Shown: piece after piece, positions 52,905 through 61,608 of the stretch
Numbering within the stretch: the stretch's first letter is position 1
Layout of the letters: each line of letters begins with the position of its first letter
From: Nakamurella sp. PAMC28650
GTDB taxonomy: Bacteria > Actinomycetota > Actinomycetes > Mycobacteriales > Nakamurellaceae
Reading direction: 5' to 3'
Length of the DNA: 64,000 bases
NCBI RefSeq assembly: GCF_014303395.1
Contig: NZ_CP060298.1
Span: forward strand, 2,232,001 to 2,296,000
Translations under genes and position numbers: made by a program
The notes under the pieces: generated by a model
Database searches by the model: none
What the model saw: the letters and a program-made list of their open reading frames with translations, nothing else
Told to the model about the DNA's origin: nothing

Positions 52905-53413
52905 CGGAACTCTGTTCCCAACTCGTCATGCAGACGTGCCCGGGCCTGGGAGAGCGTGGCCTTCACGGTGCCGACCGAACAAGTCATCGTGGCCGCGACC
53001 TCGGCCACCGGCAGTCCCAGGAAGTAGTAGAGCTCCACGGCAAGTCGTTGTCGTGCAGCCAGGGTGGCAATCGCCCGCTCGAGGTCGATGTCGGCCGGGT
53101 GGTCGGCCAGAGCGGCGTCGTCCAGCGGCGACCTCGTCGGGATGGGCAGGCGACGTCGCTGGAGCTTGCGAGCCTGGTCGGCCACGATGGCCAGCAGCCA
53201 TGACGGAGGAGTGCCTCGCGTCGCGTCGTAGGAGGACCACTTCCGCCAGGCGGCGGCGAGCGATTCCTGGATGACGTCGTCGCGATCTGATGCCCCACTC
53301 ATCCGCAACGCGAGCCGGCGCATCGCCGGCAGATGGGGCGTCACCCACTCGGTGAAGTCGCCGGCGCCGATCGCACGCTTCACCGGCTTCGCCCCCGTCA
53401 GTGTGGTCTCCAC
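52901..53413 (-). CDS. ECF sigma factor
   Basis: A 170-residue sigma factor. Region 2 is at about residues 25-80 (LALRMSGASDRDDVIQESLA), region 4 at about 110-160 (LAARQRLAVELYYFLGLPVA, CSVGTVKATLSQARARLHDE). The start is placed at GTG 53413; the open frame continues upstream through a repeat but without sigma similarity. It is cotranscribed with the membrane protein. Promoter targets unknown. Confidence 0.83.
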   Translation of the reverse strand: METTLTGAKPVKRAIGAGDFTEWVTPHLPAMRRLALRMSGASDRDDVIQESLAAAWRKWSSYDATRGTPPSWLLAIVADQARKLQRRRLPIPTRSPLDDAALADHPADIDLERAIATLAARQRLAVELYYFLGLPVAEVAATMTCSVGTVKATLSQARARLHDELGTEFR

Positions 53414-53474
53414 ACCTTGTCTACCCCGCCCTGATCCGTTTGGTTGAGTGCCTGCTGAGCTCGGGCACCGCGGA

Positions 53475-53516
53475 CGTCCTGCAGAGTGCGGCCTATAGGC
53501 CGCACTCTGCAGGACG
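53475..53516. repeat. 42-bp perfect palindrome, copy 2
   Basis: Two 21-bp arms around the same CCTATAGG centre as copy 1. The only difference inside the arms is G-C instead of C-G at positions 53484 and 53507, so pairing is kept. It lies upstream of the sigma gene and just downstream of the DUF4031 gene. About 15 bp of the left flank is also identical to that of copy 1. Confidence 0.9.
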
Positions 53517-53577
53517 CTGCGGGTGCCGGGCGCTGCGGGTGCCGGGCCTCGCGGGTGCCGGACGCTACGGGTTCCGG
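53514..53577. repeat. 16-bp tandem repeat, four units
   Basis: Units start at 53514, 53530, 53546 and 53562 (consensus ACGCTGCGGGTGCCGG). The array abuts palindrome copy 2 and runs into the 3' end of the DUF4031 gene. Confidence 0.8.
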
Positions 53578-53849
53578 GTACCGGCGCGGCGGTCCCGCTT
53601 CGGGCGTCGAAGACCGGCGGAAGTGATGCGGCGTAGGAGTTCCCGGCTGTCGACGGGCACGGCCCCGGCCGAGACGAGCAGATCGTAGCGTTCTTGCGGA
53701 ACGTCGTAGTGGTCGTGGTCGAAGCCGCGTTCCGGGAGACCCTGCGACGAAGCGAACGAGTGGAGTTCCGCGTAGGACGCGTCACTGACCAGGTGCGCCC
53801 ACAACCGGCCGTGGGCGGGCCAGCGCGGCGGGTCGATCAGGATGGTCAT
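53565..53849 (-). CDS. DUF4031 protein
   Basis: A 94-residue protein opening MTILIDPPRWPAHGRLWAHL, with HSFASSQGLPERGFDHDHYD and VPQERYDLLVSAGA, the pattern of the DUF4031 family. The function is unknown. The gene ends inside the 16-bp tandem array, so its last residues may be derived from the repeat. Confidence 0.8.
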   Translation of the reverse strand: MTILIDPPRWPAHGRLWAHLVSDASYAELHSFASSQGLPERGFDHDHYDVPQERYDLLVSAGAVPVDSRELLRRITSAGLRRPKRDRRAGTRNP

Positions 53850-53953
53850 ACCGACCGATTCTGCCCTGCCCCGCTCGCGCGATCGCTCACCAGCCAGGCC
53901 GGGAAGGTCCGGCCCCGACGCATCGGCCCTCGGTGTGACAGATCCGACAGCTA

Positions 53954-54004
53954 AAACGGATCATTGTGTCCCGTTTCACCGGATAGTTCGTGCTTGAAAC
54001 GGAT
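53954..54004. promoter_or_regulatory. Probable TetR-type operator upstream of the MFS gene
   Basis: AAACGG (53954-53959) and CCGTTT (53971-53976) form an inverted pair with an 11-bp spacer. A third AAACGGAT copy occurs at 53997-54004. The TetR gene downstream of the transporter makes it the likely binder. No certain -10/-35 pair is visible. Confidence 0.55.
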
Positions 54005-54036
54005 TAGCAAGCTCCCTTTTTTGACAGGAGACCCCG

Positions 54037-55531
54037 ATGACCAGCACCCAGATCGACCGTTCGTCTCTGATGAAGACGAGCGAGAACCCGCACCACGACC
54101 GACGTTGGCTGATCCTGGTCGTCCTGGGCATCGCGCAGTTGATGGTGGTGCTCGACGGCACGGTGGTGAACATCGCCCTGCCCTCCGCCCAGCACGCCCT
54201 CGGATTCTCCGACGGCAACCGGCAGTGGATCGTCACCGCGTATTCACTGGCCTTCGGAAGCCTGCTGCTGCTCGGTGGGCGACTCGCAGACCTGTTGGGG
54301 CGCAAACGGATGTTCCTGATCGGACTGGTCGGGTTCGCCCTCGCGTCGGCCGTGGGTGGTGCGGCAGACGGGTTCGGCATGCTGGTCACCGCCCGCGCTG
54401 TGCAGGGAGCATTCGGTGCCATGTTGGCCCCCGCCGCGCTCTCGCTGCTGACCACCACGTTCACCCACCCCAGGGAACGGGCCAAGGCCTTCGGCGTCTA
54501 CGGCGCGATCGCCGGCGGCGGCGCGGCCGTCGGACTGCTGCTCGGCGGGGTGCTGACCGAGTACCTGTCGTGGCGCTGGTGCATGTACATCAACCTGATC
54601 TTCGCTGCTGCGGCCTTCGTCGGCGGCATGGCGTGGTTGCAGAACCAGCGCGCCGAGCACCGTCCGAAGCTCGACATCCCCGGGCATCGGCACGGTGTCA
54701 GCCGGACTGTTCTCCCTGGTCTACGGCTTCTCTCATGCCGAGATCGGCGGCTGGGCCAGTGCCACCACGGTCGGGTTCCTGATCGCCGGGGTCGTGCTGC
54801 TCGGTGCCTTCCTGGCCATCCAGACCCGCAGCCCCCACCCGCTGCTGCCGCTCCGCATCCTGACGGACCGGAATCGCGGTGGTTCCTACCTGGCCATCTT
54901 CGTGGTGGGCATCGGGATGTTCGGTGTCTTCCTCTTCCTCACCTACTACCTGCAGGCCTCGCTGGGGTACAGCGCCGTGCTGACCGGTGTGTCGTTCCTG
55001 CCGATGACGGCCGGCATCATGTTGTCCTCGACCGTCGGCAGCTCCTTCCTGGCCACCAGGGTCGGTCCACGCTGGATCATCGGCTCCGGCATGCTGATCG
55101 CCGCGGTCGGGATGGCGTTGCTCACCGAGATCGGGCTGACGTCCGACTTCGCGCTGCACGTACTCCCGGGCACGGTGGTGATGGGCGTCGGAATCGGTCT
55201 GGTCTTCTCCAGCGCGATGAGCCTGGCCACCGCGGGGGTACACACCGAGGACGCCGGCGTCACCTCCGCGATGGTGAACACCAGCCAGCAGATCGGCGGA
55301 TCCATCGGCACTGCGCTGCTCAACACGCTCGCCGCGAGCGCCGTCACCAGCTATCTCGTCAGCCACGCGGCCGAGGGGAAGGGCGCCGCCGCGACCGCCG
55401 CGCTGCACGGCTACACCACCGCCTTCTGGTGGGCTGCGGGTATCTTCGCCGCAGGAGGGGTGCTCTGCGCCATCATCCTGCGGCCCGAGGTCCCGGTGAT
55501 GGATCCGGACGTCGAGATCGTCCACGTGTAG
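54037..55531 (+). pseudogene. DHA2-type MFS drug-efflux transporter with frameshift
   Basis: The N-terminal part (54037 to about 54682) encodes helices 1-6 with the MFS motifs (IVTAYSLAFGSLLLLGGRLA, LLGRKR). The C-terminal half continues in a different frame from about 54683 (GIGTVSAGLFSLVYGF) to 55531. One extra G in the GGG run at 54682-54684 explains the break; removing it gives a 497-residue protein, normal for 14-helix DHA2 exporters. The gene is either inactive or the base is a sequencing error. It lies upstream of a TetR gene, as drug pumps often do. Confidence 0.8.
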
Positions 55532-55551
55532 ACCTGTGTGGTGGCCGGCAA

Positions 55552-55596
55552 TCCGGTGGTCGGCCGTCCGGTGGTCGGCCGTCCGGTGTGGTCGGC
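55552..55596. repeat. Short 15-bp tandem repeat before the TetR gene
   Basis: TCCGGTGGTCGGCCG occurs at 55552 and 55567, with a degenerate third unit at 55582. It lies between the transporter stop and the TetR ribosome-binding site. Confidence 0.7.
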
Positions 55597-55635
55597 ACGG
55601 TGGCGACAGGCAAGGAAGCCTCGAGAGGAATGGCG

Positions 55636-56346
55636 ATGAACAGCAGCAGCGCGACTGCCGATCAGGCTCCGGCGAGGGCCGTGCGCAAGGACGTCGCGCG
55701 CAACCGCGAGCTGCTGCTGACTGCCGCCGACGAGGTGTTCGCCGAGCGCGGCGCCGACGTCACGCTCGACGAGGTCGCCCGGCAGGCCGGCGTCGGAGTG
55801 GCGACGGCCTATCGCCACTTCGACAGCAAGCAGGCGTTGCTCCGAGCCCTGTTCGAGAACCGGATCGAGCAGGTGACCGAGCACATGCGCCGGGCCGAAC
55901 TGCTCCCGGACCCCCGTCAGGCCCTGGAAACCTTCCTCTACCAGGCCTGCGAACTCCAGGCCAGGGACCGGGGCATGCGCGAGTTGGTGCATGCCAACCA
56001 CGGGATGCCGGGTGCGACCGCCTTCCGGGAGCGCCTGGAGCCCATCGCGAATCGGATCGTCGAACGGGCCAGGGCGGCCGGCGTGCTCCGGCCGGAGTTC
56101 ACCGCCGCCGACATCCCGATCCTGCTCGTCACGATCGGTGGCGTCAGCGACTACGCCGGACCGCTGGCTCCCGACCTCTGGCGTCGTTACCTGGACTTCT
56201 TGATGGACGGCGTGTTCGCCGAGGACATCCCCCGACGCCGCATCACGGTGCCACCGCTCGCACCGGAGCAGATCGACCTGGCGATGGACCGGTGGCACCG
56301 TCCGCGTTCGCGTTCCGCAGGATCGGATACAGTTCTGCCGAGCTGA
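55636..56346 (+). CDS. TetR-family transcriptional regulator
   Basis: The helix-turn-helix is at about residues 40-60 (VTLDEVARQAGVGVATAYRH), followed by a ligand-binding domain; 236 residues in all. ATG 55636 is chosen because AGAGGA lies 6 nt upstream; an ATG 6 nt earlier is too close to it. It most likely represses the adjacent exporter. The same reading frame is open back into the first part of the transporter, which I regard as accidental. Confidence 0.88.
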   Translation: MNSSSATADQAPARAVRKDVARNRELLLTAADEVFAERGADVTLDEVARQAGVGVATAYRHFDSKQALLRALFENRIEQVTEHMRRAELLPDPRQALETFLYQACELQARDRGMRELVHANHGMPGATAFRERLEPIANRIVERARAAGVLRPEFTAADIPILLVTIGGVSDYAGPLAPDLWRRYLDFLMDGVFAEDIPRRRITVPPLAPEQIDLAMDRWHRPRSRSAGSDTVLPS

Positions 56347-56526
56347 CCGACGACGGTGGCTAGGGTTCCGCTCTGGAGGTTCAGAGGCTGGTCCGAGCGC
56401 CACAAGCACTCGCGGTGAGGTTGCCGCGGGCGTCACACCTCCGGGACAAAAGCCCAGGGAGGGACCGGTTCGCACACGCCAGCACCATCCGTGTGCCGAC
56501 ACCGGCCCTACCCGAAAGGCAGCACC

Positions 56527-58119
56527 GTGACAGCGTCCGCGACACCACCGCCGCCCGTCAACGACCTCGAGGCCCATCCCGTGTTGGTGGTGGACTTCGG
56601 TGCCCAGTACGCCCAGTTGATCGCCCGCCGGGTCCGGGAGGCGGCCGTCTACTCCGAGATCGTGCCGTCGTCGATGTCCGCGGCGGACATGCTGGCCAGG
56701 TCACCGGCCGCCATCATCCTGTCGGGCGGCCCGTCGAGCGTCTACGCCGAGAACGCACCGGGGCTGGACGTCGACCTCTTCACTTCTGGGGTCCCGATCT
56801 TCGGGATCTGCTACGGATTCCAGGTGATGGCCACCGCGCTGGGGGGCCGGGTCGACAAGACCGGACGCCGAGAGTACGGCGCCACCCAGCTGACGGTCAC
56901 CGACCCCGGATCGTCACTGCTGCAGGGGCTTCCGGAGACGCTCGGGGTCTGGATGAGCCACGGCGACTCGGTGGCCGTTGCGCCGCCTGGGTTCGCCGTC
57001 ATCGCGTCCACTGCCGACACCCCGATCGCCGCCTTCGAGAACATCGACCGTCGTCTGGCCGGCGTGCAGTACCACCCCGAGGTGCTGCACTCCGAACAGG
57101 GCCAGGAGGTGCTGCGCCGGTTCCTGCACCAGGTGGCCGGCATCTCCCCCGACTGGACCGCCACCGAGATCCTCACCGAACAGGTGGAGCTGATCAGGGC
57201 CAAGGTCGGATCCGACAAGGTCATCTGCGGGCTCTCCGGCGGCGTCGACTCCGCGGTGGCGGCCGCTCTGGTGCACCGGGCCGTCGGTGATCAGTTGACC
57301 TGCGTGTTCGTAGACCACGGACTGCTCCGCAGGGGCGAGCGCGAGCAGGTCGAGAAGGACTACGTCGCAGCCACCGGGATCAAGCTCATCACCATCGATG
57401 CCTCCGAGCGATTCCTCGGCGCGCTGGCCGGCGTCTCGGACCCGGAGACGAAACGCAAGATCATCGGCCGCGAGTTCATCCGGGTGTTCGAGCAGGCCGC
57501 CGCCCAGGTGTCCGCCGAGGAGGGCGGGGTCAAGTACCTGGTGCAGGGCACCCTCTACCCGGACGTCGTGGAGTCCGGCGGCGGCACCGGAACGGCGACG
57601 ATCAAGTCCCATCACAATGTCGGTGGCCTGCCGGATGACCTGATGTTCTCGCTGGTCGAGCCCCTGCGGACGCTGTTCAAGGACGAGGTGCGGCTGCTCG
57701 GACACGAGCTGGGCCTGCCCGCCGCAATCGTCGGTCGGCACCCGTTCCCAGGCCCCGGACTGGGGATCCGGATCATCGGCGAGGTGACCTTCGATCGCCT
57801 GGAGATCCTGCGGGCGGCCGATGCCATCGTCCGCGAGGAGATGACGGCGGCCGGTGTCGACGGCGAGATCTGGCAGTGCCCGGTCGTCCTGTTGGCGGAT
57901 GTCCGCAGCGTCGGCGTCCAGGGTGACGGCCGTACCTACGGTCATCCGATCGTGCTGCGCCCGGTGTCCAGCGAGGACGCGATGACGGCCGACTGGTCAC
58001 GGTTGCCCTACGACCTGCTCGCGAAGATCTCCGGACGGATCACCGGCGAGGTGCCGGAGGTCAACCGGGTGGTGCTGGATGTGACGAGCAAGCCGCCGGG
58101 GACCATCGAGTGGGAATAG
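56527..58119 (+). CDS. guaA: GMP synthase (glutamine-hydrolysing)
   Basis: Converts XMP to GMP. The amidotransferase domain carries Cys95 (FGICYGFQ), His183 and Glu185 (QYHPEV). The ATP pyrophosphatase loop SGGVDS is at residues 237-242, and the C-terminal dimerisation domain ends [12 protein letters not shown]. It is 530 residues, starting at GTG 56527 with AAAGG upstream. It overlaps the following exporter gene by 10 nt. Confidence 0.96.
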   Translation: MTASATPPPPVNDLEAHPVLVVDFGAQYAQLIARRVREAAVYSEIVPSSMSAADMLARSPAAIILSGGPSSVYAENAPGLDVDLFTSGVPIFGICYGFQVMATALGGRVDKTGRREYGATQLTVTDPGSSLLQGLPETLGVWMSHGDSVAVAPPGFAVIASTADTPIAAFENIDRRLAGVQYHPEVLHSEQGQEVLRRFLHQVAGISPDWTATEILTEQVELIRAKVGSDKVICGLSGGVDSAVAAALVHRAVGDQLTCVFVDHGLLRRGEREQVEKDYVAATGIKLITIDASERFLGALAGVSDPETKRKIIGREFIRVFEQAAAQVSAEEGGVKYLVQGTLYPDVVESGGGTGTATIKSHHNVGGLPDDLMFSLVEPLRTLFKDEVRLLGHELGLPAAIVGRHPFPGPGLGIRIIGEVTFDRLEILRAADAIVREEMTAAGVDGEIWQCPVVLLADVRSVGVQGDGRTYGHPIVLRPVSSEDAMTADWSRLPYDLLAKISGRITGEVPEVNRVVLDVTSKPPGTIEWE

Positions 58120-59357
58120 CCGCCGGCCGCGCTGCGCGAGGGTCCGACGGCCGGGGGAGCATCTGGTTGCTGGTCACTCTGGGCGCACTGTCGGCGTTCG
58201 GCCCCCTGTGCATGGACATGTACCTGCCGTCCCTGCCGGAGTTGTCGGTCTCGTTGTCCTCGACCGCGGGCGCGGCCCAGCTCTCGCTGTCCGCCTGCAT
58301 CGTCGGGCTGGGGGTCGGTCAACTGGTGGTCGGGCCGTTCTCGGACCGGCTCGGCCGCCGCGGGCCGTTGCTCGTCGGGCTGACGCTGTTCATCCTGACG
58401 TCGGCGCTGTGCGCGGTGACGACGTCGATGACGCTGCTGATCGTGTTGCGGCTACTGCAGGGTGCGGCCGGTGCCGCCGGGATCGTTCTGTGCCGGGCCA
58501 TTGTCGCGGACCGGTTTGCGGGAAAGGCCGCTGCCTCGTACTTCTCCACCATCGCGGCGATCAACGGGCTGGCCCCGATCATGGCGCCGGTGTTCGGCGC
58601 CCAGATCCTGCGGGTCGGTACCTGGCGGACGGTGTTCTGGGTGCTGACCGCCGTCGGCGTCGTCCTGGTGGTGCTGACCCTGCTGTTCGTCCGTGAGTCG
58701 CTCCCGCCCGAGAAGCGTTCCTCCGCAGGCATTTCCGGGACCGCCCGGGTCTTCGGGCAATTGTTGGCGGACCGGGCGTTCCTCGGTTACGTCATCGCCG
58801 GGGCGATGGTGTCGGCGGCGATGTTCGGGTACATCTCGGCCTCGCCGTTCCTGCTGCAGGACGGGTTCCACCTCTCGCCCCAGGTGTTCTCGTTCTGCTT
58901 CGCCGCCAACGCCTTCGGCATCGTCGCGATGAGCACGCTGAGCCGATACCTGTTGCTACGTCACAGCTCCGTGGCCCTGCTGAAATGGGGGGTGGGGCAG
59001 TGCCTGTTCGGGACGGCCATGCTCACGACGGTGTTGCTGTCCGGGATGGGGCTGGCCCCGATCCTGGTGTCGCTGTTCGTCATGGTGTCCTCGGCCGGAT
59101 TCGCCCTGCCGCACTCCTCGGTGCTGGCCATGGATCTGCACCGGAACATCGCCGGGGCGGCGTCGGCCCTGTTCGGGGCCTTCCAGTTCGCCCTCGGTGC
59201 GGTGACCTCCCGGCTGGTGGGGTTCGGCGACCGGACCGCCGGAACCGCCCTGGCCTTCACCGCCCTCGGCGCAGCTCTGATCGCGGTCGCCGCGCTGTGG
59301 ATGGCCGTGCGTTCCACCTCCCGGGCCGGTGTCGTCCGGACGAGAGCATCAGCCTGA
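58110..59357 (+). CDS. Bcr/CflA-type MFS exporter
   Basis: A 415-residue protein with 12 hydrophobic segments. The MFS signature [18 protein letters not shown] is in loop 2-3, and [12 protein letters not shown] in the first helix is typical of the Bcr/CflA multidrug family. The GTG start lies inside the end of guaA (10-nt overlap), so the two are probably cotranscribed. Substrate unknown. Confidence 0.87.
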   Translation: MGIAAGRAARGSDGRGSIWLLVTLGALSAFGPLCMDMYLPSLPELSVSLSSTAGAAQLSLSACIVGLGVGQLVVGPFSDRLGRRGPLLVGLTLFILTSALCAVTTSMTLLIVLRLLQGAAGAAGIVLCRAIVADRFAGKAAASYFSTIAAINGLAPIMAPVFGAQILRVGTWRTVFWVLTAVGVVLVVLTLLFVRESLPPEKRSSAGISGTARVFGQLLADRAFLGYVIAGAMVSAAMFGYISASPFLLQDGFHLSPQVFSFCFAANAFGIVAMSTLSRYLLLRHSSVALLKWGVGQCLFGTAMLTTVLLSGMGLAPILVSLFVMVSSAGFALPHSSVLAMDLHRNIAGAASALFGAFQFALGAVTSRLVGFGDRTAGTALAFTALGAALIAVAALWMAVRSTSRAGVVRTRASA

Positions 59358-59406
59358 CCTGGTAGCGCTCGTCGCACCGTCGGATGCTCGTAGCACCGTC
59401 GGCGCG

Positions 59407-59434
59407 CTCGTCTGACGCTCGAGCGTCATACGAG
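59407..59434. repeat. 28-bp near-perfect palindrome
   Basis: The central 16 bp TGACGCTCGAGCGTCA are perfectly palindromic and the symmetry extends 6 more bp each way with one mismatch. It lies 50 bp after the exporter stop and may be its terminator or an operator-like site. Confidence 0.65.
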
Positions 59435-59498
59435 GTGGTCGGGAGTCATACGAGCCGGCGCTTCAGACCCGTGAGCGCCCAGAGCGCCCGTGCGCGAA

Positions 59499-59538
59499 CG
59501 CAAATGGCCCGGACGCCCTCGTGTCCGGACCATTTGCG
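59499..59538 (-). terminator. Hairpin terminator, probably for the minus-strand RNA
   Basis: CGCAAATGGCCCGGAC and GTCCGGACCATTTGCG pair over 16 bp with one mismatch around an 8-nt loop. Read on the minus strand it lies 22 bp after the CCA-like end of the tRNA-like sequence and is followed by GTT, as expected for a small RNA gene. Confidence 0.55.
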
Positions 59539-59560
59539 AGACTGGATCCCCCAGCCTGGT

Positions 59561-59624
59561 GGTGCCGTCGAAGGGAATCGAACCCTTCGCATCGCCCGTG
59601 CTCGACTGCCGCGCCACAAGGGCG
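59561..59624 (-). other. tRNA-like sequence, incomplete
   Basis: On the minus strand a perfect T-arm is present: AAGGG-TTCGATT-CCCTT, followed by CGACGGC, A and CCA. A D-arm-like GGCGCGGCAGTCGAGC precedes it. The anticodon arm is missing and the 5' end that should pair with CGACGGC is not found at the right distance. It could be a degenerate tRNA, the 3' end of another structured RNA, or a tRNA remnant of integration. Confidence 0.35.
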
Positions 59625-59706
59625 CCGTCTGCCGATGGAAACCACCTACGCATCCAGGGCCGGCGTCCCATCTTAACAGCTGGATGAAGGCCGTCATTCC
59701 CACGGC

Positions 59707-59916
59707 TCAGGGGCGACGACGGCCGGGAAGGGCGGTGGCCAGCAACCCGAGGCCGATCAGCGCGACGACCCCGGCAACGATCCACTTCGCCCCGGCGTCG
59801 AACAACCACCAGGGGTTCCCGGTCAGGCCCACCGATGCCACCACGAGGAAGAACACGGACATCGCCACGCCGATGACGTTCACCCCGCGGCGGGCCGGAG
59901 CAGTGGTGTCAGGCAC
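59707..59916 (-). CDS. Small two-helix membrane protein
   Basis: A 69-residue protein with two hydrophobic segments (about residues 13-30 and 45-63) and a basic end GRRRP. GTG start. It overlaps the end of the PspC/LiaF-like gene by 8 nt, so it is probably coexpressed with it. No family recognised. Confidence 0.65.
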   Translation of the reverse strand: MPDTTAPARRGVNVIGVAMSVFFLVVASVGLTGNPWWLFDAGAKWIVAGVVALIGLGLLATALPGRRRP

Positions 59917-61495
59917 CCGTGATCACCTCCGCCACACCGGCGCTGACCTCGACCGTGACGTTCAACGTGCCGGATTTGTCGGCGCCGGGGCCGCCCGTGT
60001 TGGTGGCTTCCGCCCTGACGCCATCGTCCGGCCGGCCGAGGCAGTCCACGTGGCCGACGTGCGCAGTGCACGTCGCGTTGACGTTCATGCTCTTCGGCAC
60101 GATGACGACGGCGTGGCCGCCGTTGAGATCGACGGTCACCGTCTTGTCGGCGCCCCGGGAAATCCTGATCTTGGACAGGTCCACCGTGAGCTGCCCGGCG
60201 TTGGCCGAGTACTGCGTGCTCTGTGGCAAGGACGTCGGCGTCACCGTGCTCACCCCGTAGCCGTTCGTTCCGCTGATGCCAGTCACGGCCAGGGCCATCG
60301 TGACCAGGGACAGGAAGATTCCTGGCCCGATCAGCGAGTACCCCCGACCCCGCAGGGCGGAGACCAGCAGGCCCAGAGCCAGGACGCCCAGGGCGAGGCC
60401 CGACACCTGGGCCCAGGTCAGGGCCCACCAGCCGGCGAAGACGCCGGTGGTCGTTACTGCGCCGACCAACAGTGTTGCGCCGAGCGCCACCCTTGCGATC
60501 GTTCCGCCGCGTCCGGACACCTCGGTCGACGGCGGGGCGAGCGGCGTCGGTTCGGGGAGATCCCAGGCGAACGGAGCGACCCCCAACGGGTCCCAGGCGG
60601 GCGGGGTGGTGCGCGCGAAGGAGCCGCCGTGCTGGTCGTCGAACGGATCGCGGGCGCTGTCCCGAGCCGGAGCGGGCGTCGACGGCTTCGTCAGGTCGAC
60701 AGCATCGGCCGGTCTGGAGGGCGAGCCCTCGACCCTGGTGGAGGCCACCGGCTCATCCCAGAAAGCCGGTTGCTCGAACGGCGACCTGCCACCGGTGGGG
60801 GCACCCCAACCCTGCCCGCCGGCCCAGGCGCCGCGACCGCGGGGTCCGTATCCGGAAGCACCCCAGCGGGCGGCGCGGCCGGCTCGTCTGGCCTGCTCGC
60901 CGGCGAACCTGGCCTGTTCGGCCCACTGTTGTGCCTGCTCGGTGGCGCGGCGGACCCGCTCGTCCGTGCGCCGGGTCCAGTCGTTCTGATGGTCGATGCC
61001 ACGGTCTGCCGGCCACTGGTAGCCCTGTTTCCAGTCACGGTGACGCAGCCGCCCGCGCTTGCGCATGATTGTCAGGACGATAGCGCCGCCGATGGCCAGG
61101 GGCAGGAACGGCAGACCCCAGGAGAACGTGGAGAAGGTGGCGATGACGGCGACCGCCCCCAGCCCGACGGCCAGCGCGGGTGGAACCGAGGAACGGCCCC
61201 GTCCCAGCAGCGCCTCGGCGGCCGAGACCTCGTCACCGTCGGCCGGCAGCAGCAGCCACCCGAGGACGTACAGCAACCCGCCGAACCCGCCGAAGATCGT
61301 CAGGATGACGAAGGCGACCCGGATCAGGACGGGGTCGACGCCGAAGGCCCGACCGAGACCGCCCGCCACTCCGGCGATCTTGCGGTCGCCGGTCGAACGC
61401 CGCGGCCGCCGGATCCATCGGTCGTTGCGCGAACGAAGGTTGTCGGGCTCCTGGGTGTCGGCCGCGCCGGTGCCGTGATTCCACTGATCGGTCAT
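59909..61495 (-). CDS. PspC-domain membrane protein with LiaF-like C-terminus
   Basis: A 528-residue protein. An N-terminal PspC domain (KIAGVAGGLGRAFGVDPVLI, about residues 38-100) is followed by more membrane segments, a long Arg/Gln/Gly/Pro-rich cytoplasmic region, a second cluster of membrane helices near 330-430 and a C-terminal beta domain like LiaF/DUF2154 cell-wall-stress proteins. LiaF restrains the LiaS kinase; here the kinase gene diverges from it, which suggests a similar pairing. Start ATG 61495. The longer upstream frame runs through the kinase gene and is rejected. Confidence 0.78.
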   Translation of the reverse strand: MTDQWNHGTGAADTQEPDNLRSRNDRWIRRPRRSTGDRKIAGVAGGLGRAFGVDPVLIRVAFVILTIFGGFGGLLYVLGWLLLPADGDEVSAAEALLGRGRSSVPPALAVGLGAVAVIATFSTFSWGLPFLPLAIGGAIVLTIMRKRGRLRHRDWKQGYQWPADRGIDHQNDWTRRTDERVRRATEQAQQWAEQARFAGEQARRAGRAARWGASGYGPRGRGAWAGGQGWGAPTGGRSPFEQPAFWDEPVASTRVEGSPSRPADAVDLTKPSTPAPARDSARDPFDDQHGGSFARTTPPAWDPLGVAPFAWDLPEPTPLAPPSTEVSGRGGTIARVALGATLLVGAVTTTGVFAGWWALTWAQVSGLALGVLALGLLVSALRGRGYSLIGPGIFLSLVTMALAVTGISGTNGYGVSTVTPTSLPQSTQYSANAGQLTVDLSKIRISRGADKTVTVDLNGGHAVVIVPKSMNVNATCTAHVGHVDCLGRPDDGVRAEATNTGGPGADKSGTLNVTVEVSAGVAEVITGA

Positions 61496-61533
61496 GTGGG
61501 CAACTCTGCCGTTGGTGCGGCCGGCGCACCATC

Positions 61534-61603
61534 GGGGATCACCCTGGTTTCCCGCGCTCAGGGTCATCCCCCATACCCGCTGGCGGCCGGACGTGTGACC
61601 CTG
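61534..61603. promoter_or_regulatory. Operator-like inverted repeat between the divergent PspC genes
   Basis: GGGGATCACCCTG (61534-61546) and CAGGGTCATCCCC (61559-61571) form 13-bp arms with one mismatch and a 12-bp spacer. A third half-site TGACCCTG lies at 61596-61603, next to the kinase start. The site is placed to control both genes and could be bound by the adjacent LuxR-type regulator. Confidence 0.6.
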
Positions 61604-61608
61604 AAGTA

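Larger units (their letters stand above)
59358..59706. other. Non-coding region with palindrome, hairpin and tRNA-like sequence
   Basis: From left to right: two near copies of GCTCGT(C/A)GCACCGTCGG (about 59365 and 59386), a near-perfect 28-bp palindrome (59407-59434), a repeated GTCATACGAG (59425 and 59445), a strong hairpin (59499-59538) and a tRNA-like sequence on the minus strand (59561-59624). Open frames across it look like translated structural RNA, not protein. Confidence 0.55.

Noticed and set aside
54682-54684. Programmed ribosomal frameshifting in the exporter gene
   Set aside because: There is no slippery heptamer or downstream pseudoknot that I can see, and the family is not known to use frameshifting. 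A mutation or sequencing error is simpler.
54037-56346. A continuous 769-codon frame joining the first half of the exporter to the TetR gene
   Set aside because: The middle part has no transporter similarity, while the real transporter continues in the next frame. The fusion is an accident of the frameshift and high GC content.
56347-56526. Riboswitch (for example purine-type) upstream of guaA
   Set aside because: I could not find the conserved core of a purine or other known riboswitch in this 180-bp gap.
59561-59680. A complete tRNA gene on the minus strand
   Set aside because: The T-arm and CCA are good, but no anticodon arm fits and the acceptor strand has no partner at tRNA distance. 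It is kept only as a tRNA-like sequence.
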